A model generated the notes under the pieces. It was not told where the DNA came from and did not search any database. It saw only the letters and a list, made by a program, of their open reading frames with translations. Made by a program: the position numbers and the translations under genes. Positions 1 to 8,200 of a DNA stretch of 12,467 bases are shown here, one piece after another (the stretch's first letter is position 1; each line of letters opens with the position of its first letter). The DNA comes from Salinarimonas sp051117315. GTDB lineage: Bacteria; Pseudomonadota; Alphaproteobacteria; Rhizobiales; Beijerinckiaceae. The stretch lies in assembly GCA_051117315.1 (NCBI GenBank), contig JBNPEA010000114.1:1-12467 (forward strand). The letters run 5' to 3'.

Positions 1-2
1 AG

Positions 3-131
3 CTGCAGCCGGGGCTCGCGCTCTACGCGCTCCTGTCGGCGAGCGGCGCGCCGATCCTGCTCACCGGCTCGCGGGAGGCGGCGCTCGCCAACGCCCGCGC
101 GAACCAGCTCGACGCGCTCAGCGTCCACTGA
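3..131 (+). CDS. 3' end of an unidentified gene (partial)
   Basis: An open frame enters from the left edge and ends at TGA 129-131, giving 42 visible residues ending in DALSVH. The visible part is Ala/Leu-rich with a short hydrophobic run (APILLTG). I do not recognise the family. The pattern of a hydrophobic strand ending in Thr-Gly, followed by an Ala-rich helix, is faintly like the end of a response-regulator receiver domain, but it lacks the usual terminal Lys-Pro, so this is only a guess. In many alphaproteobacteria tilS precedes ftsH, but this tail does not look like TilS to me. No start codon or upstream context is visible, so even its status as a gene rests on the open frame and on the structured gap that follows the stop. 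Confidence 0.45.
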   Translation: MQPGLALYALLSASGAPILLTGSREAALANARANQLDALSVH

Positions 132-136
132 CGACC

Positions 137-195
137 GGCGGCGCCGGCACGAACAGGGCGGGAACATCCCCTCCCGCAGGCCCGCCGGCGCCGCC
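137..195. repeat. Nested inverted repeat (two-level hairpin) after the first gene
   Basis: An 11-base perfect inverted repeat pairs 137-147 (GGCGGCGCCGG) with 185-195 (CCGGCGCCGCC). Inside it a second perfect 6-base repeat pairs 158-163 (GCGGGA) with 172-177 (TCCCGC). The structure begins five bases after the stop at 131, so it could be a transcription end or an RNA 3' stabiliser for the upstream gene. No T-tract follows, which argues against a classic intrinsic terminator. It lies upstream of the ftsH promoter proposed at 244-272 and so is probably not in the ftsH leader. Confidence 0.5.
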
Positions 196-243
196 CGGCT
201 CCGCACAATCGCCGCAGCAGCGCCCCGCGACCGCCCGTTCCAC

Positions 244-272
244 TTGGCACGAAAGCCGCGCGCACCTAGATT
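244..272 (+). promoter_or_regulatory. Likely ftsH promoter
   Basis: TTGGCA at 244-249 matches the -35 consensus at five of six positions. After exactly 17 bases comes TAGATT at 267-272, which matches the -10 consensus at four of six. This would place the transcript start near 279 and give an ftsH leader of about 100 bases. The -35 can also be read as CTTGGC and the -10 region as CCTAGATTG, which leaves heat-shock sigma (RpoH) control possible. FtsH is commonly heat-induced, but the sequence alone does not separate the two sigma factors. Confidence 0.5.
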
Positions 273-382
273 GAACATCGCGGACGCCTCCTGTCGGGCG
301 CGCGTTCGCGTCGTCCCCGTGCGCCGTGCTTCGCGCGCGAGACCGACAGGGACGCTCACTGCCCGGCGACGAACGGACCGCG

Positions 383-2308
<1,926 letters not shown>

Positions 2309-2325
2309 GCGCACGCCTCCGCCGG

Positions 2326-2354
2326 ACGCCCGCCGAGCCTCTCGGCGGGCGTTT
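2326..2354 (+). terminator. Rho-independent terminator of ftsH
   Basis: A perfect 12-base stem, ACGCCCGCCGAG (2326-2337) and CTCGGCGGGCGT (2341-2352), closes a three-base loop (CCT) and is followed by a short TT. It starts 17 bases after the ftsH stop. The T-tract is short, as is common in very GC-rich genomes, but stem length and placement make a terminator the best reading. Confidence 0.8.
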
Positions 2355-2371
2355 GCGCGCACGCCCTCTCG

Positions 2372-2401
2372 CTTGACACCCGCCCCGCCCTTTGCGAAGG
2401 C
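2372..2401 (+). promoter_or_regulatory. Possible fabD promoter (good -35, poor -10)
   Basis: CTTGACA at 2372-2378 contains a perfect TTGACA -35 and the CTTGAC form frequent in Rhizobiales. It sits between the ftsH terminator and the fabD ribosome-binding site, where a promoter is expected. At 17-base spacing the -10 position (2396-2401, GAAGGC) is a poor match, so the -10 is not convincing from sequence alone. Confidence 0.4.
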
Positions 2402-2445
2402 GCGGCGCAGCCGTTTTCGCCGTCGTCGTCCGTAGAGGAGGCTCC

Positions 2446-3441
2446 ATGCCCGACCCGTCCATGAGCCGTGCATCCGTGAGCCGTGCATCCCCGAGCCGTG
2501 CACTCGTGTTTCCAGGCCAGGGCAGCCAGGCCGTCGGCATGGGCAAGGCGCTGGCCGAGGCCTTCCCGCAGGCGCGGGCCGTGTTCGACGAGGTCGACGA
2601 CGCCCTCTCGCAGAAGCTCTCGACGCTGATGTTCGAGGGGCCGATCGAGACCCTCACCCTCACCGCCAACGCCCAGCCCGCCCTGATGGCGACGAGCCTC
2701 GCGGCTTTGCGCGTGCTCGAGGCCGAGGCCGGGCTCGACGTCTCCCGCGACGTCGCCTTCCTGGCCGGCCATTCGCTCGGCGAGTATTCCGCCCTCGCCG
2801 CCGCGGGCGCCCTCTCCGTCGCCGACACCGCAAGGCTGCTGCGCATCCGCGGCGACGCGATGCAGGCGGCGGTGCCCGTCGGCGCTGGCGCCATGGCGGC
2901 GCTGATCGGGGTCGAGGTGGACGCGGCCGCCGAGATCGCGGCGGAGGCCGCGCAGGGCGAGGTCTGCGACGTCGCCAACGACAACGGCGGCGGCCAGGTC
3001 GTCCTGTCCGGCCACAAGCCGGCGGTGGAGCGCGCCCTCGCGCTGGCCCAGGCCCGCGGCGTCAAGCGCGCGGTGCTGCTGCCGGTCTCCGCCCCCTTCC
3101 ATTGCGCGCTGATGGCGCCCGCCGCGGAGGCGATGCGCGCCGCGCTCGCCGAGGCCGCCGTGCACGCGCCCCGCGCTCCCGTCGTCGCCAACGTCACCGC
3201 GGCGCCGGTGTCCGATCCGCAGGCCATCCGCGAGGCGCTGGTGGCGCAGGTGACCGGCACCGTGCGCTGGCGCGAATCGGTCGCCTTCATGGCGGGCGCG
3301 GGCGTCGAGGCCTTCGTCGAGGTCGGCGCGGGCCGGGTGCTCTCGGGCCTCGTCAAGCGCATCGCCGCGGGGGCGCAGGTGCGCGCCGTCGGAACGCCGG
3401 ACGACGTCGCGGCTTTCGCCGCGGACATGAAGCAAGGATGA
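2446..3441 (+). CDS. fabD: Malonyl-CoA:ACP transacylase FabD
   Basis: Transfers malonyl from CoA to acyl carrier protein, supplying the extender unit for fatty-acid synthesis in the cytoplasm. Length is 331 residues, slightly long for the family. Visible motifs are FPGQGSQ near the N-terminus, GHSLGE (108-113) with nucleophile S110, R135 in the RGDAMQ segment and H219 in SAPFH, the usual catalytic set. ATG 2446 is chosen because GAGGAG (2435-2440) lies five bases upstream. This start puts 18 residues before the conserved ALVFPGQGSQ, about 14 more than in E. coli FabD; the extra part is a triplicated Ser-Arg-Ala(-Ser) unit encoded by a 15-base repeat (2461-2505). ATG 2461 is an alternative start inside that repeat but lacks a comparable ribosome-binding site. 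fabG follows after five bases, so the two are surely co-transcribed. Confidence 0.96.
   Translation: MPDPSMSRASVSRASPSRALVFPGQGSQAVGMGKALAEAFPQARAVFDEVDDALSQKLSTLMFEGPIETLTLTANAQPALMATSLAALRVLEAEAGLDVSRDVAFLAGHSLGEYSALAAAGALSVADTARLLRIRGDAMQAAVPVGAGAMAALIGVEVDAAAEIAAEAAQGEVCDVANDNGGGQVVLSGHKPAVERALALAQARGVKRAVLLPVSAPFHCALMAPAAEAMRAALAEAAVHAPRAPVVANVTAAPVSDPQAIREALVAQVTGTVRWRESVAFMAGAGVEAFVEVGAGRVLSGLVKRIAAGAQVRAVGTPDDVAAFAADMKQG
2461..2505 (+). repeat. Three tandem 15-base repeats in the 5' end of fabD
   Basis: Copies at 2461-2475, 2476-2490 and 2491-2505 share GAGCCGTGCA. The first two differ only at their first base (ATGAGCCGTGCATCC and GTGAGCCGTGCATCC); the third starts CC and ends CTC. 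They are in frame and encode MSRAS, VSRAS and PSRAL. The unit is a multiple of three, so copy changes by slippage would keep the frame. Confidence 0.9.
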
Positions 3442-3446
3442 TGTCG

Positions 3447-4184
3447 ATGTTCGATCTCGCCGGCCGCAAGGCCCTCGTCACAGGCGCCACCGGAGGTCTC
3501 GGCGGCGCCATCGCCCGCGCGCTGCACGCCCAGGGCGCCACGGTGACGCTCTCCGGCACGAGGCGCGCGGCGCTCGACGCGCTCGCCGGCGAGCTCGGCG
3601 AGCGGGTGCACGTCGCGGAGGCGAACCTCGCCGAGGCGGAGTCGGTGGAGGCGCTGGTGCCGGCGGCGGAGGCGGCGATGGGCGGCCTCGACATCCTGGT
3701 CAACAACGCCGGCATCACCAAGGACAACCTTTTCATCCGCCTCAAGGACGAGGACTGGGACCGGGTGCTGGCGGTGAACCTCACGGCGGCCTTCCGGCTC
3801 TCGCGCGCGGCGGTGCGCGGCATGATGCGCCGGCGCTTCGGGCGTATCGTCAACATCTCCTCGGTCGTCGGTGCCACCGGCAACGCGGGCCAGGGCAACT
3901 ATGCCGCCGCCAAGGCGGGCCTGGTGGGCATGTCGAAGGCGCTCGCCGCCGAGGTGGCGAGCCGCGGCATCACCGTCAACGCGGTGGCGCCGGGCTTCAT
4001 CGAATCGCCGATGACCGACGCGTTGGACGACAAGCAGCGCGCCGCGATCCTCGGCACGGTACCGGCGGGCCGCCTCGGCACCGGGGCGGAGGTCGCCGCG
4101 GCGGTGACCTATCTCGCCTCCGACGAGGCGGCCTACGTCACCGGCCACACGTTGCACGTCAACGGCGGCATGGCCATGCTCTGA
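3447..4184 (+). CDS. fabG: 3-oxoacyl-[ACP] reductase FabG
   Basis: NADPH-dependent short-chain dehydrogenase that reduces 3-ketoacyl-ACP to 3-hydroxyacyl-ACP, the first reduction of each elongation cycle. Length is 245 residues, typical of FabG. It shows the Rossmann glycine motif TGATGGLG (12-19), NNAG (86-89), the catalytic Ser at 139 in NISSV, and Y152 with K156 in the NYAAAK segment. Several ATGs are close together (3438, 3441, 3447). I chose 3447 because MFDLAGRKALVTG is the usual alphaproteobacterial N-terminus and AAGGA (3434-3438) lies eight bases upstream. ATG 3438 would overlap the fabD stop as ATGA and would place the ribosome-binding site on the start itself. Translation is probably coupled to fabD. 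SDR proteins are numerous, but the length and position in a fab cluster make FabG secure. Confidence 0.95.
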   Translation: MFDLAGRKALVTGATGGLGGAIARALHAQGATVTLSGTRRAALDALAGELGERVHVAEANLAEAESVEALVPAAEAAMGGLDILVNNAGITKDNLFIRLKDEDWDRVLAVNLTAAFRLSRAAVRGMMRRRFGRIVNISSVVGATGNAGQGNYAAAKAGLVGMSKALAAEVASRGITVNAVAPGFIESPMTDALDDKQRAAILGTVPAGRLGTGAEVAAAVTYLASDEAAYVTGHTLHVNGGMAML

Positions 4185-4474
4185 GGCGCGGGCGTCGCGC
4201 CGGGCGACCGGGCCGCGGCGCCTCGCACGAAAAGGCGGGAAAGGCCTTGCGGCGGCTCTCGCCACGGCGCGGGCCGTGTGTTAGGACACCGCGACATTTT
4301 CGTCGTCGGCTTCTCACGGGGGCTTGACCACGGGCGCGATTGGGGCTTTTGCAGCACGCGTCCAGGTCGGCACGATCAACCCGGCGGCAAGCCGCGCGAA
4401 CCGGACATCCCAACGGGAGCCGTCTTCCGGCAAGACGCGCCCGAAGATCGACGAGTGATACGAGGACACGAACG
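4185..4474. other. 290-base gap holding the acpP leader
   Basis: There is no convincing gene here. The gap separates fabG from acpP and holds the possible acpP promoter at 4323. Downstream of it are roughly 120 bases of leader ending in GAGGA (4462-4466). A GTG-initiated frame from 4278 runs to 4478 and overlaps the acpP start, but it has no ribosome-binding site and no recognisable protein. No terminator with a T-tract is visible after fabG, so read-through from fabDG into acpP is possible. Confidence 0.6.
4323..4352 (+). promoter_or_regulatory. Possible acpP promoter
   Basis: CTTGACC at 4323-4329 is a good Rhizobiales-type -35. At 17-base spacing the -10 position (4347-4352) reads TTTTGC, a weak match. 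A separate promoter is expected because acpP is usually among the most highly expressed genes and has its own long leader here. The -35 is clear; the -10 is not. Confidence 0.4.
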
Positions 4475-4711
4475 ATGAGTGACATCGCTGAGCGCGTGAA
4501 GAAGATCGTGGTCGAGCACCTGGGCGTCGAAGCCGAGAAGGTGAACGAGAACGCGAACTTCATCGATGACCTCGGTGCCGACAGCCTCGACACCGTCGAG
4601 CTCGTGATGGCCTTCGAGGAAGAGTTCAACGTCGAGATTCCGGACGACGCCGCCGAGACCATCGTCACGGTCGGCGACGCGATCAAGTTCCTCGAGAAGA
4701 ACGCGGGCTGA
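4475..4711 (+). CDS. acpP: Acyl carrier protein
   Basis: Small acidic cytoplasmic carrier, 78 residues, that holds growing acyl chains as thioesters on a 4'-phosphopantetheine arm. The arm attaches to S37 in the conserved GADSLD motif (34-39), preceded by FIDDL. Its length and four-helix pattern match bacterial AcpP. The start ATG 4475 has GAGGA (4462-4466) eight bases upstream. It lies between fabG and fabF, the enzymes that act on its thioesters. Codon choice is cleaner, with more AAG and GAG, than in the neighbours, as expected for a highly expressed gene. Two hairpins follow the stop directly. Confidence 0.98.
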   Translation: MSDIAERVKKIVVEHLGVEAEKVNENANFIDDLGADSLDTVELVMAFEEEFNVEIPDDAAETIVTVGDAIKFLEKNAG

Positions 4712-4744
4712 GGGCGCCGCGCCCTCGATCCCGCCTTCGGGCGG
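4711..4744 (+). terminator. Paired hairpins after acpP (terminator, attenuator or RNA stabiliser)
   Basis: The first hairpin is AGGGCG (4711-4716), loop CCG, CGCCCT (4720-4725), and starts on the last base of the acpP stop. The second is CCGCC (4731-4735), loop TTCG, GGCGG (4740-4744), a stable UUCG tetraloop type. No T-tract follows. This fits a partial stop or a 3' stabiliser that lets acpP mRNA exceed fabF mRNA, which I infer from position only. Confidence 0.5.
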
Positions 4745-4780
4745 CGTTCGCGGGCGCGTCCCACGGCACATGACATGATG

Positions 4781-6043
4781 ATGCGTCGCGTCGTCGTCAC
4801 CGGCCTGGGTATGGTCACGCCGCTCGCCTGCGGCGTCGAGGATACGTGGGCGCGGCTTCTCGCCGGGCGGAGCGGGGCGTCTCGAATCGAGACGTTCGAG
4901 ACCTCCGACCTGCCCTGCCGCATCGCCTGCCAGATCCCGCGCGGAGACGGGTCGGACGGCACGTTCAATCCCGACGACTGGATGGATGCCAAGGACCAGC
5001 GCAAGGTCGATCCCTTCATCGTCTACGCCATGGCGGCCGCCCGGCAGGCGCTCGACGACGCCGGCTGGCACCCGACCGGCTACGAGGATCAGGCCGCCAC
5101 AGGCGTCCTGATCGGCTCGGGCATCGGCGGCATCGAGGGCATCGCCGAGGCGGCCCTCATCCTGCGCGACAAGGGACCGCGCCGGCTCTCGCCCTTCTTC
5201 ATCCCCGGCCGGCTGATCAATCTCGCCTCCGGCTACGTCTCGATCGCTCACGGGCTGAAGGGCCCGAACCACTCGGTCGTGACCGCCTGCTCGACGGGCG
5301 CGCACGCGATCGGCGACGCTGCGCGGCTGATCGCGCTCGGGGACGCCGACGTGATGGTGGCCGGTGGCACGGAATCGCCGATCAGCCGCATCTCGGTGGC
5401 CGGCTTCGCCGCCTGCCGCGCGCTCTCGACGCGCTACAACGACGAGCCCCACCGCGCCTCACGCCCCTACGACCGGGACCGCGACGGCTTCGTGATGGGT
5501 GAGGGGTCGGGCGTCGTGGTGCTCGAGGACTTCGAGCACGCCCGGGCGCGCGGCGCCAGGATCTACGCCGAACTCGTCGGCTACGGCCTCTCGGGTGACG
5601 CCTTCCACATCACCTCGCCCTCCGAGGACGGCGACGGCGCCTATCGCTGCATGCGCGCGGCGCTCAAGCGCGCCGGCCTGGAGCCGGCGGCGCTCGACTA
5701 CGTCAACGCCCACGGCACCTCGACGCCGCTGGGCGACGAGATCGAGCTCGGCGCCGTGGAGCGGTTGATGGGCGAGGCGGCGCCGGGGCTCGTGATGTCC
5801 GCGACCAAGTCGGCCACGGGGCACCTCCTCGGCGCAGCGGGTGCGATCGAGGCGATCTTCTCGATCCTGGCGATGCGCGACTCGACGGTGCCGCCGACGC
5901 TCAACCTGGAGAACCCGTCCATCGAGACGCGCATCGACCTCGCGCCAAAGGTGGCGAAGGAGAAGCGCATCGACGTGGCTCTGTCGAACTCGTTCGGCTT
6001 CGGCGGTACGAACGCCTCCCTGGTCTTCGCGCGCGTCCCCTGA
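4781..6043 (+). CDS. fabF: 3-oxoacyl-[ACP] synthase II FabF
   Basis: Condensing enzyme of fatty-acid elongation: it joins malonyl-ACP to acyl-ACP with loss of CO2. About 420 residues, typical for KAS II. The catalytic Cys is C170 in TACSTGAHAIGD, with H311 in NAHGTSTPLGD, K343 and H348 in TKSATGHLLGA; this Cys-His-Lys-His set has the spacing of E. coli FabF. The C-terminus has the FGFGGTNASL motif. Three ATGs stand in a row (4775, 4778, 4781). I chose 4781 because MRRVVVTGLG is the usual N-terminus; no clear ribosome-binding site separates them, and 4775 would add only two Met residues. It is 69 bases after acpP, across two hairpins, and is probably read through from the acpP promoter. Confidence 0.96.
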   Translation: MRRVVVTGLGMVTPLACGVEDTWARLLAGRSGASRIETFETSDLPCRIACQIPRGDGSDGTFNPDDWMDAKDQRKVDPFIVYAMAAARQALDDAGWHPTGYEDQAATGVLIGSGIGGIEGIAEAALILRDKGPRRLSPFFIPGRLINLASGYVSIAHGLKGPNHSVVTACSTGAHAIGDAARLIALGDADVMVAGGTESPISRISVAGFAACRALSTRYNDEPHRASRPYDRDRDGFVMGEGSGVVVLEDFEHARARGARIYAELVGYGLSGDAFHITSPSEDGDGAYRCMRAALKRAGLEPAALDYVNAHGTSTPLGDEIELGAVERLMGEAAPGLVMSATKSATGHLLGAAGAIEAIFSILAMRDSTVPPTLNLENPSIETRIDLAPKVAKEKRIDVALSNSFGFGGTNASLVFARVP

Positions 6044-6152
6044 GGACGCGGGCGTGGGTCGGGCTCGGTCACGCGTTTTCGCCACATTGGTGGGTCAGTT
6101 CGAGCGGCGGTCGCCGCGAGGCCGACCCCGCCACCCTCGCCAGACGTGAGCC

Positions 6153-7616
6153 ATGTTCGGTCGCAGCAGAGAGACGAACCAGCCCCCCGCCACGCCGCAG
6201 CCCGGCCCGTCCGGCCATGCCGGGACGCCCGAGGCGCCCCGTCTCTCGCCGAAGAGCCCGCATGAGGCGATCAAGCCGGAGATGGCGCCGCCGCCCCCGC
6301 CGCGGCGCCTGCGACCGCCCCGGGGTGGCCTCCTGTCGACGCTCTCGGGCCTGTTCAGCGTCCTCGCGGTCGGCGCGCTGCTCACCCTCGTCGCCCTCGT
6401 GGTGCTCGCCCGCCAGGCCAACGAGCCGGGCACGCTCGACGCGGACACGGTCGTCTCCATTCCCAGTGGCAGCGGCATGGGCGAGATCGCCCGCATCCTG
6501 CGGCGAGAGGGCGTGATCGAGCAGCCGCTGCTGTTCCAGCTCTACGCCGTGCTCAATCGCGAGCAGAGCAACCTCAAGGCCGGCGAGTTCCTGTTCCGCG
6601 CCGAGGCGTCCATCGCGGACGCCGTCGACACGCTCACCGAGGGACGGGCGGTCCTGCACGAGATCACCTTCCCCGAAGGCCTGACCAGCCAGCAGATCGT
6701 CGAGCGCCTGCGGCAGGACCCGATCCTCACCGGCGACATCGAGACGATCCCGCCGGAGGGCTCGCTCCTGCCCGACACCTACAAGTTCGAGCGCGGCACC
6801 ACGCGCGCCCAGGTGCTGCAGATCATGAGCCGCGCCCAGTCCGAGGCGCTGGAGCGCATCTGGGCTCGGCGCGTCGACGGGCTGCCGCTCGAGGCGCCCG
6901 AGGAGCTGGTCGTCCTCGCCTCGATCGTGGAGAAGGAGACCGGCCGGGCCGACGAGCGCCCGCGGGTCGCGGGCGTCTTCATAAACCGGCTGGAGCGCGG
7001 CATGCGGCTCGAGTCCGACCCCACCATCGTCTACGGCCTGGTGGGCGGCCAGGGTACCCTCGGACGCGGCATCCGGCGCTCCGAGATCCGCGCGCCGACG
7101 CCCTGGAACACCTACACGATCGACGGCCTTCCCCCCACGCCGATCGCCAACCCCGGGCGCGCGGCGATGGAGGCGGTGGCCAACCCGTCGCGGACGAACG
7201 ACCTGTTCTTCGTCGCCGACGGCACCGGCGGTCACGCCTTCTCCGAGACCTACGCCCAGCACCGGCGCGCCGTGGCGCGGTGGCGCGAGATCGAGGCGGG
7301 CCGCGCCTCCTCCGGCGGGCAGGACGTGATCGACCCGGACGATCTTCCGGACGAGGAGCCGCAGCCGCGTAGCGGCGCGCTGCCCGCGGCGACGCCGGCG
7401 GCGGCGGGCCGCGCCCCCGCCCTGCGGGACGTCGTCGACGCCTCCGAGGGCACGCCGCTCGATCCGCTGGCCAATACGAGCTTCGATCTGACCAACACGC
7501 AGGTCGTGCCGGATCTGGAGCCGCTCGACGGCTCCGGCGCCGCGGCGGAGCCGGACGCGCCCGCGCGGCCCGCCGGCGGCGCGCCGCCATTGCCGCCCCG
7601 CCGCCCGGATCTGTGA
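6153..7616 (+). CDS. mltG: Endolytic murein transglycosylase MltG (YceG family)
   Basis: Inner-membrane lytic transglycosylase that cuts nascent peptidoglycan and is thought to set glycan strand length. Length is 487 residues, long for the family. The N-terminus (1-57) is Pro-rich and ends in a basic patch RRLRPPR (51-57). One membrane helix follows at about 66-87, so the N-terminus is cytoplasmic and the rest periplasmic. The YceG domain covers about 97-375. The catalytic Glu is E260 in LASIVEKET, and the family's C-terminal blocks (NTYTIDGLPPTPIANPG, then FFVADGTGGHAFS) are present. The tail (about 385-487) is Pro/Ala/Asp-rich and looks disordered. ATG 6153 has only a weak GTGAG upstream. 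It is 109 bases after fabF, a common pairing in alphaproteobacteria. The usual next neighbours yicC and gmk are absent; a convergent gene lies there instead. Confidence 0.94.
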   Translation: MFGRSRETNQPPATPQPGPSGHAGTPEAPRLSPKSPHEAIKPEMAPPPPPRRLRPPRGGLLSTLSGLFSVLAVGALLTLVALVVLARQANEPGTLDADTVVSIPSGSGMGEIARILRREGVIEQPLLFQLYAVLNREQSNLKAGEFLFRAEASIADAVDTLTEGRAVLHEITFPEGLTSQQIVERLRQDPILTGDIETIPPEGSLLPDTYKFERGTTRAQVLQIMSRAQSEALERIWARRVDGLPLEAPEELVVLASIVEKETGRADERPRVAGVFINRLERGMRLESDPTIVYGLVGGQGTLGRGIRRSEIRAPTPWNTYTIDGLPPTPIANPGRAAMEAVANPSRTNDLFFVADGTGGHAFSETYAQHRRAVARWREIEAGRASSGGQDVIDPDDLPDEEPQPRSGALPAATPAAAGRAPALRDVVDASEGTPLDPLANTSFDLTNTQVVPDLEPLDGSGAAAEPDAPARPAGGAPPLPPRRPDL

Positions 7617-7626
7617 GGCGACGGCG

Positions 7627-8148
7627 TCAGCCGGCTCCCGCGAAGGGGAAGCGTCCGGCCGCCTCCCACGGCCCGCCGCGATAGCGCCACAGCAGCAGCC
7701 CCTCGCCGACGACCGGGAACGGCACGAAGCCGCTCTCGAGCCGTGCCGCCAGCGCCTTCGCGACGTGTGGTGCGACCTTGTTCTGGATGGTGACGTGGGC
7801 GGGCCCGCCCTGCCTATCTTGCGGCCCGAGCCAGGGCGCGAAGCGGGCCGCCAGCGCCCGGCGCAGCGCCACCAGCGCGCCGCTCTCGATGGCATAGGCC
7901 ACGCCCCGTCCGAGGAACCGCACGCCGCTGCAGGACATCGCGAGCGGCGCCCGGGCCGCCGCCGCCTCCGCGAGCGTCGCGGCGACGGAGGCCTCCAGAT
8001 CGCCCGGCAGCTTGTGGAAGAGAGTCAGGTGCGCGGGCACGATGTCGCGCGCGGGCGGGAAGTACGCCCGGCGCTGCGCCTGGAAGAAGGCGTGGGAGTC
8101 CTCGTCGAGGGCGAGGGTGACGATCAGCGGCGGGGCCGCGTCCGGCAC
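7627..8148 (-). CDS. 2H phosphoesterase, 2'-5' RNA ligase (LigT-like) family protein
   Basis: About 173 residues with two His-x-Thr motifs that define the 2H phosphoesterase fold: HLTLF (46-50) and HVTIQ (124-128), numbered from the longer start at 8166. Members act on 2',3'-cyclic or 2'-5' phosphodiester bonds in RNA or nucleotides; the substrate here is unknown. An early hydrophobic strand (LIVTLAL) and a closing VGEGLLLWRY strand fit the fold. I chose GTG 8148 (residue 7 of the longer frame) because AGGAGG (8154-8159, read on the minus strand) stands five bases upstream; GTG 8166 is the alternative. It lies downstream of the lipoprotein gene on the same strand with a 52-base gap, so it may be co-transcribed. 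Its stop faces the mltG stop 10 bases away, with no clear terminator between. Confidence 0.85.
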   Translation of the reverse strand: MPDAAPPLIVTLALDEDSHAFFQAQRRAYFPPARDIVPAHLTLFHKLPGDLEASVAATLAEAAAARAPLAMSCSGVRFLGRGVAYAIESGALVALRRALAARFAPWLGPQDRQGGPAHVTIQNKVAPHVAKALAARLESGFVPFPVVGEGLLLWRYRGGPWEAAGRFPFAGAG

Positions 8149-8180
8149 CGCGTCCTCCTGCCTCACGATGCGCCGGCTCC

Positions 8181-8200
8181 GGCGGGGCGGACGGCCCGCC
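8181..8200 (-). repeat. Hairpin directly after the lipoprotein stop
   Basis: GGCGGG (8181-8186) and CCCGCC (8195-8200) form a perfect 6-base stem with an 8-base loop, beginning on the minus strand right after the TGA at 8201. No T-tract follows. It may limit read-through into the 2H phosphoesterase gene or protect the lipoprotein mRNA end. Confidence 0.4.

Noticed and set aside
4278..4478. A 66-codon GTG frame in the acpP leader as a real gene
   Set aside because: No ribosome-binding site and no recognisable protein features. Kept only as a remark on the leader.
6104..6117. GCGGCG/CGCCGC palindrome in the fabF-mltG gap as a terminator
   Set aside because: The loop is only two bases and no T-tract follows. 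Such short palindromes are frequent by chance at this GC content.
6069..7895. A 608-codon - strand frame across mltG
   Set aside because: Antisense to mltG and overlapping the true 2H phosphoesterase gene; composition is low-complexity Arg/Gly/Ala.
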